DNA of 64,000 nucleotides from Argopecten irradians (Eukaryota; Mollusca; Bivalvia; Pectinida; Pectinidae): the NCBI RefSeq assembly GCF_041381155.1, contig NC_091144.1, forward strand, positions 5,551,501-5,615,500. Direction: 5' to 3'. The translations under genes were made by a program, and so were the position numbers. Shown here piece after piece: positions 58,536 to 64,000 of this stretch. Position 1 is the stretch's first letter, and each line of letters opens with the position of its first letter. The notes under the pieces were generated by a model that was not told where the DNA came from, did not search any database, and saw only the letters and a list, made by a program, of their open reading frames with translations.

Positions 58536-60893
58536 CATCTGTATAGATAGTGTTATAAAACAAAACATAGGAATCTCTAAATTGTCATAACTTATCCTCA
58601 CTATATCTTAACGAGTTCGTCATGGTAACATGTCATTATAAGATTATTGTCTTTTTATCAAATAAATTAAAACAGATTTAACTTTAACAAACAATTAAAA
58701 GCCCTACAAAAGTCGCCATTGTTAGTGTATTCAAAATACATGTATGTGGAATATTTTTATAGTGTTTATAAAAACAATTTATGTAAAAAAATTCAATGAA
58801 CAAGATAAACCTTGTCAAATGATTTAAATTCTTGTCAACAAGACAATGGTGATCTCTAACACTATTGATTTTTAACCTACGCTTTGACTACGTGTGTGTG
58901 TGTGCACTTTAAAAATCAAAGGGAAAGAGACAAAAATATATCCTATACAGTCTGTAGGTGCACTGAGAAATGAGAAGCTATCTGTAATCCTAATGCAGGA
59001 CAGTACTAGCCATCGAAATGTTATCTAAACATAAAATTGTCAGCAAAACCTAGTCTAGTTTGTGTTAATACAATTTGTTTAACCTTTGTTGCACAAAATT
59101 ATTTCAAGTGTAAAAGTTACAGGAACCTTATAAAAATTAAAACCCTGATACCAACAGACATTTTACACATATTAATTACTATGACCAATGTGTGTGTAAA
59201 TTGTTATTGATTTCAGCCATACCAGACATTGTATAGGAAAACGTAAAAAGGACATTCCAGAAATGAGGACATTCCAGAAATGCATATCGTCTATCATGAA
59301 TGCACAAAGACTAAACAATAGAATTATCATGTGTTCACATGTTAGGATAATAAAACATTAATCATGTGTTAGCTTATCACCTCTTCTCATATGATTCATC
59401 AACAAGAGGAATTATAAAATCACACTGTATAAGGACCTCTCTGATTACATGCCTGATGGGTTAACCAATGGGGAGCAAATGAGCTCACATGAAAACAAAC
59501 ATATATGCACTTCATAATCATGTGTTTGCTGGCCGTAAAAGAAAGTTACCAAAAGGGTTTAAAGTCGTAATTTCACAATATAACCAAGTGTTGTGAAACG
59601 TATGCACATGAAAAAGTGAATTTCATGACCTCATTGCTCAGAAAATCTCTAAAAATATCTTAAGTCTGGTTGATTTGAGAAAATCATGGACCAAATGAAA
59701 TACAAACAATGACAATAAAAACCTAGGAAAAAACGGGTGATTTAGTGAGTGAGATTCCATGGGATGTTTTGAAATTCAGAGAGACTCCAGGAGAATCCGA
59801 GAGGGTTGACAGGTACAATGAATGTTAGGTTCAACATTTAGCTATCACCACCAACTTGGCTCCAAAATCCTACAACCATCTACGACCTCCCCATGTGACC
59901 TTGCCCTTAAGCTTGCTGTCAGTAGAACCGTATACTGTATTTGGCAAATAAATTATTCAAATCACACGTGCAGCGTTCTGCTACAATAGATTTTTACCAT
60001 ACTTTCCAGTAACGAGCTCGAGGTTACTGACTTCTCCATGTACGTATAAAGCATAATTACCTGGTGTTAAGGGGTCTTTTATTGGGTACACTATATAGGT
60101 ATAAACAGTACAGGTCCGTTATTACTTATGTGTCTGTGTACACACACCTTACAGCGCCTTAAAACGCTAGTGTAGGTTAACACGCCGTCAAAATTGTCAA
60201 TTGCCAAAATTCTAAATACCGGTATCAAATATAATCTTTGACATTCATCAAACACTGGCTCAGATTCATTGTTATATTTCATGCCCTGAAATGATAACAC
60301 TACACATTTGTAACCCAGCTGACCTAGCTAGTATTCCAAGGTGTCCTTGATAGAGCAGAGAAAGCTTTCCTTTAAGGACCCCCCTGGTTCTATCATTCCT
60401 GTGCCTCTTCTGGAACGATGGCAATATCAATATTCTGTTATGATTTTCCCCTAATCTAATGAATTTAGAATACAATGTTATATAACATGGAACGCTGTTT
60501 CAATATGTTAATACTTTGATGTGACAAGACTGCATTCAGTGCTTGTGAGTAAACACATCCTACCTACTATCAATGTTCTTATATCAGCTACATCCTGGTA
60601 AGCCATTTCATTAATTGATATATATTGGATGAGAGGGTGAAATGTTTAGATGACGTAGTCAGACTCAATAAGTGAAGGTGATGTGTTTAGGCGTTGTTTG
60701 TCACTTAGCACTCTCCTTAAAAGCCACTTTATATTAATAATATACCCTGTAACATCTTCTCTGAAAAATAAAATGGCACCAAAGATAATGATAACCATTA
60801 AGACGACATTCGGTCCTTGGAGTGTGCTTATCAACAATATCAAACAACCTACAGCTTTATCGTCTCCAAATTGTTCAGACATTAATTAAAGTT

Positions 60894-61058
60894 CCACCTA
60901 ACATATACCAGCAGATCTGCAAAATGCCACCTAACATATACCAGCAGATCTGCAAAGTGCCACCTAACATATACCAGCAGATCTGCAAAGCGCCATCTAA
61001 CATATACCAGCAGATCTGCAAAATGTCACCTAATATATACCAGTAGATCTGCATTTAA
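60894..61058. repeat. 33-bp minisatellite, five units
   Basis: The unit is ccacctaacatataccagca followed by gatctgcaaaatg. Units are near identical, with decay in the last one. Each contains AGATCT. Confidence 0.95.
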
Positions 61059-62019
61059 GTAAATACAGGAGAATCTATAGATCCAGTTACAAAGAACAAT
61101 AGCTTTAAATAGTTACAATGATTGGTATTGACTTTGCACATTTCTGACATTTCTAAAACTGCTTGATCTTTGTTTTTAACTGCAGCAACAACAAGTATCA
61201 CCAAAGACAAAGACAGAAGTGTATACTGTTTTGATTATATGACACGACTACTATTTCTTCTGATTATTGACAAGCCTTTGTGCCGTATACAGAATTAATT
61301 CTTCAGTGCAAAGATTTTGCATCATTTTCATACTTGCCAGAGGATTATAATTATGGTCAGTTACAAGGATCTGGAGAAGTATAGTTCCTATAAAATAGAG
61401 AAAGGTTGCTGCAGGTTGTTTATTTTCTATCTCGGGATGTACAGCTTAGTGGAGAACTATTTCAGGTCGTTTCAGGTACATGTGTTACAAATTACCTACT
61501 GGCGACACTCATCTGATAGAGCGTCTAGACCCAAATAACACAGAGAGGATACATGTATATTTTAGTAGTGAATAGACTTTACCAACACAGTTCTGATATA
61601 CACTAGATATCTGGATATTTCATCTATAGAAACCATTTGTGGACATAAATAATACAAAATCATATGTCAGAAGTTACCCATATACCCGTAACATAAACAT
61701 ATAATTGCATGTAATTTATGTGCAAATGTCAATTCATTTTCAGTAAGTATATTTTATATAGTACAGCTGGGTATTTTCAATGGTGAAAAAATTCATAATA
61801 ATGACTAAAACTGATGAATAATGAAACAAAATAAAAAACATGATACCTATTTTCAATTTACCATAAATCAATTTTCTGATTACATGACAAGATCTTGCGA
61901 AATCACAAAAACAAATTAATAATTCTTGCCATAAGGTATCTTGGCTGCAGGTAGAATGACACTTTGCTATTACTAATTCACATAAATTAAACGTACCGTT
62001 TCTGGTTCAGTGATCTAAC

Positions 62020-62104
62020 GAGAGTGAAACAAAGGTCGATCTGAGACGAGAATGAAACAAAAGGTCTATCTGAGAAGAGAGTGAAACAAAGGTCGATCTG
62101 AGAG
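62020..62104. repeat. About 28-bp tandem repeat, three units
   Basis: Units of 'gagagtgaaacaaaggtcga' plus 'tctgaga' with a few substitutions and one inserted A. Confidence 0.9.
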
Positions 62105-63352
62105 TTCTGATGTTACATAACAAGTGTAATGACTTCACTGTAGTAACATTAGAAATTACTAATTAATTAGTAGATATTAATTAACCAGCTGTTGTAAAGA
62201 GTAGCTTTATGTCTTCATCACTAGCTGATTGTAACATCTAACTAAAATTGATGGTACTGTATTTGACCTAATAAGCGTCCAGTCTCTATATAAGCGTCTC
62301 CAGCTTCTTTTTAATGCCTCACATTCACTTTCATGTAGTCAAACAGGTCTATAAAGACCAATCAAAGGACAAAAAAAACAGTCTTTTATAGCCAGGTGTC
62401 TTTATATACAGGGTAAATGGTGTTGAAATTGACCACTTAGGATTGAAAGAAAGTGTCTTATCAAGCAAGTGGTCTTTAAACAGAGGTTGTTTGTAAGGTA
62501 GCTTCGTTTTACAGTATCTGGAATATATATTATCATAAAATGTTCACTGAAAACCTTCACATTTTTGGGGTAATTGATTAGAAGTGGTTTTCTGCAAACT
62601 TTTGCAAAAGGTTTAAATCTGGCGTCATGAAATATTCCCCTCAATGTTCTGGTTTTTTTTCTGGTTTTTTTTATTGCTCTCAGGACACTTATGGGGTGAA
62701 ATATGGATGTGCAGTTAGAACAGGAACATTAGGATGTTCTTACAAGGAATGTAAAGTCTTAACAAAAGTTTTTTAAAAATACATCAAATATATACATGGT
62801 ACATGTATTTTAACAACAAAGTACTGTACTCTTTTAACAAACAAGGTAATCAGCGACCACTATACAAAGAGCAGATAATTCTCTCAGAAGTGTTCTACAA
62901 CAACCTATATGATTCCAGATTTGTTTAATGTAGGACCAAGTTTTCCTCTGTCAAGTCAAAAGAAAAGTTAAAGTTCATAACAAACTATGATTAATTTCTA
63001 TAAAACGCTAGGCACACAATAGACGATAGGAATTTAAATATGTCAAAATATTACGCAACGTTGATTATATATTCTGTGTATAGTCAACAGTGATATTATA
63101 TGATACTTTGTCACACAGCACAAAAATCAGCAATTATAATTATGTAAGTATGAAAAATTCATTGATATATTTACCTCACAATGTGGGGACGTCAGCTACA
63201 TCAACATTAACAATATCTTTTTTATAAATAGAACAGAAATAAATAATACATGGTACCGGTATACAAAAATATCATTCACATTCAAATCATTTGCAAAAAA
63301 CATTGCATGAAGCCCCATACAGGTTTTATATGACATAACAAATCTTTAAACC

Positions 63353-63506
63353 TGTACACAAAGTTAACATTTAAATACTTTTTTACTGGAATGTATTCCA
63401 GTTTTACACACAGTTAACATTTAAATACTTTTTTACTGGAATGTATTCCAGTTTTACACACAGTTAACATTTAAATACTTTTTTACTGGAATGAATTCCA
63501 GTTTAC
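63353..63506. repeat. 50-bp tandem repeat, three units, each with a hairpin
   Basis: Units start at 63362, 63412 and 63462 with agttaacatttaaatac. Each ends in ACTGGAATGTATTCCAGT (GA in place of GT in the third), a perfect 8-bp inverted repeat with a 2-bp loop. Confidence 0.9.
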
Positions 63507-64000
63507 ACTTGATTTAGTGACACGATATCCGTTTGAGCTTGATAACAACATTCGCATACACCATAAAACATAACAATTTTCCATGTTGGTTTTAAAATGG
63601 ACGGGATCAGGTAAAAATAAATAGATTATTATTAAGTGATCAAACAACACAGAAAAAGAAATTTATCATCAGTTAGTTCTAATGTTTACTACAAAATGTC
63701 AGACTTTGTAGTAACGAGGTAGGGATGTTTCTTTGATTTTAGCAATAAGTTTTGAAATAAATTTAATTTGAATACAGTATTCAACCCAATAAACCTCCAG
63801 GCAAGGCAGCTTAAAACATTGGAAAAATAAAAGGGTGCTTAATACTAATAGCGGACTAAATTTGGACTAACATTTCACAAAATTATTGTATATCCATTAA
63901 TTTGCAGAAGATATCAAATAGAGAAACCTAGGCAGTTTTCCTATGATCAAAATTGATGCCACAAAAAGATTTGGGAATGGTGCTTATGAGTGGTCTACTG

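Larger units (their letters stand above)
56158..60893. other. No supported gene; small repeats only
   Basis: No exon pair or domain is recognised. It holds a degenerate tandem repeat at 57232-57362, a possible dispersed repeat at about 58355-58535, and a 16-bp duplication of 'ggacattccagaaatg' near 59260. The remaining sequence is AT-rich and stop-dense. Confidence 0.4.
61059..64000. other. No supported gene; two short tandem arrays
   Basis: AT-rich sequence with arrays at 62020-62104 and 63353-63506. Open frames at 61317-61538 and 62402-62644 have no recognisable features. Confidence 0.4.

Noticed and set aside
58345..58601. Overlapping open frames on both strands
   Set aside because: They cover what looks like an interspersed repeat and none has coding signals.

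Overview
This looks like nuclear DNA of a marine bivalve mollusc. It is AT-rich, has GT-AG introns with short exons, no dense coding, and many repeats. Several repeats resemble families I recall from bivalve genomes: the 'aacgtcctattaacgtcctagggtc' type, the '..aaacttggtag..agcatgctaca..' type and the 'cgctactagtc..ggggcccaatagggg' type. The species cannot be fixed from the sequence alone.

Three spliced host genes can be supported. (1) A minus-strand gene at 2961-8135 and (2) a plus-strand gene at 31364-33458 encode small secreted, helix-rich proteins. They share exon order, intron phases (1, 0, 0), a very short middle exon and sequence landmarks (GFP in the middle exon, then [FY]E[GD]LQ and A..RLA in the last exon). 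Their layout resembles vertebrate long-chain class I helical cytokines (IL-6, G-CSF, LIF and CNTF group). This is the most interesting content of the window: a candidate pair of molluscan helical cytokines. The first few codons of each lie in an upstream exon I could not place. (3) A three-exon minus-strand gene at 37303-40522 encodes a protein of about 421 residues of an uncharacterised, Cys-containing family.

Mobile DNA: a nearly complete CR1-like LINE (40770-44422) carries a 2A-like peptide, a PHD finger, an endonuclease and a reverse transcriptase. It is broken by three frameshifts and sits inside a TA-flanked inverted-repeat element just upstream of gene 3. There are two other decayed LINE reverse-transcriptase fragments (34400-35275, 44925-46010) and a heavily decayed LINE tail (47050-48690). 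A TTAA-flanked 3.9 kb element lies at 11300-15181 and a TTAA-flanked MITE at 27552-27861. Three copies of a poly-C/G-rich 'CAGGGGCGTAGGAAG' element are at 4189, 39414 and 55226.

Tandem repeats dominate the rest. There are large arrays of 27 bp (15.4-17.5 kb), 15 bp (25.3-27.3 kb) and 63 bp (49.2-53.2 kb), plus arrays of 58, 54, 50, 45, 40, 34, 33 and 17 bp. Most long open frames in the window are by-products of arrays whose period is a multiple of three. The remaining DNA (parts of 8-11, 17-25, 28-31, 35-37 and 56-64 kb) shows no gene I can defend.
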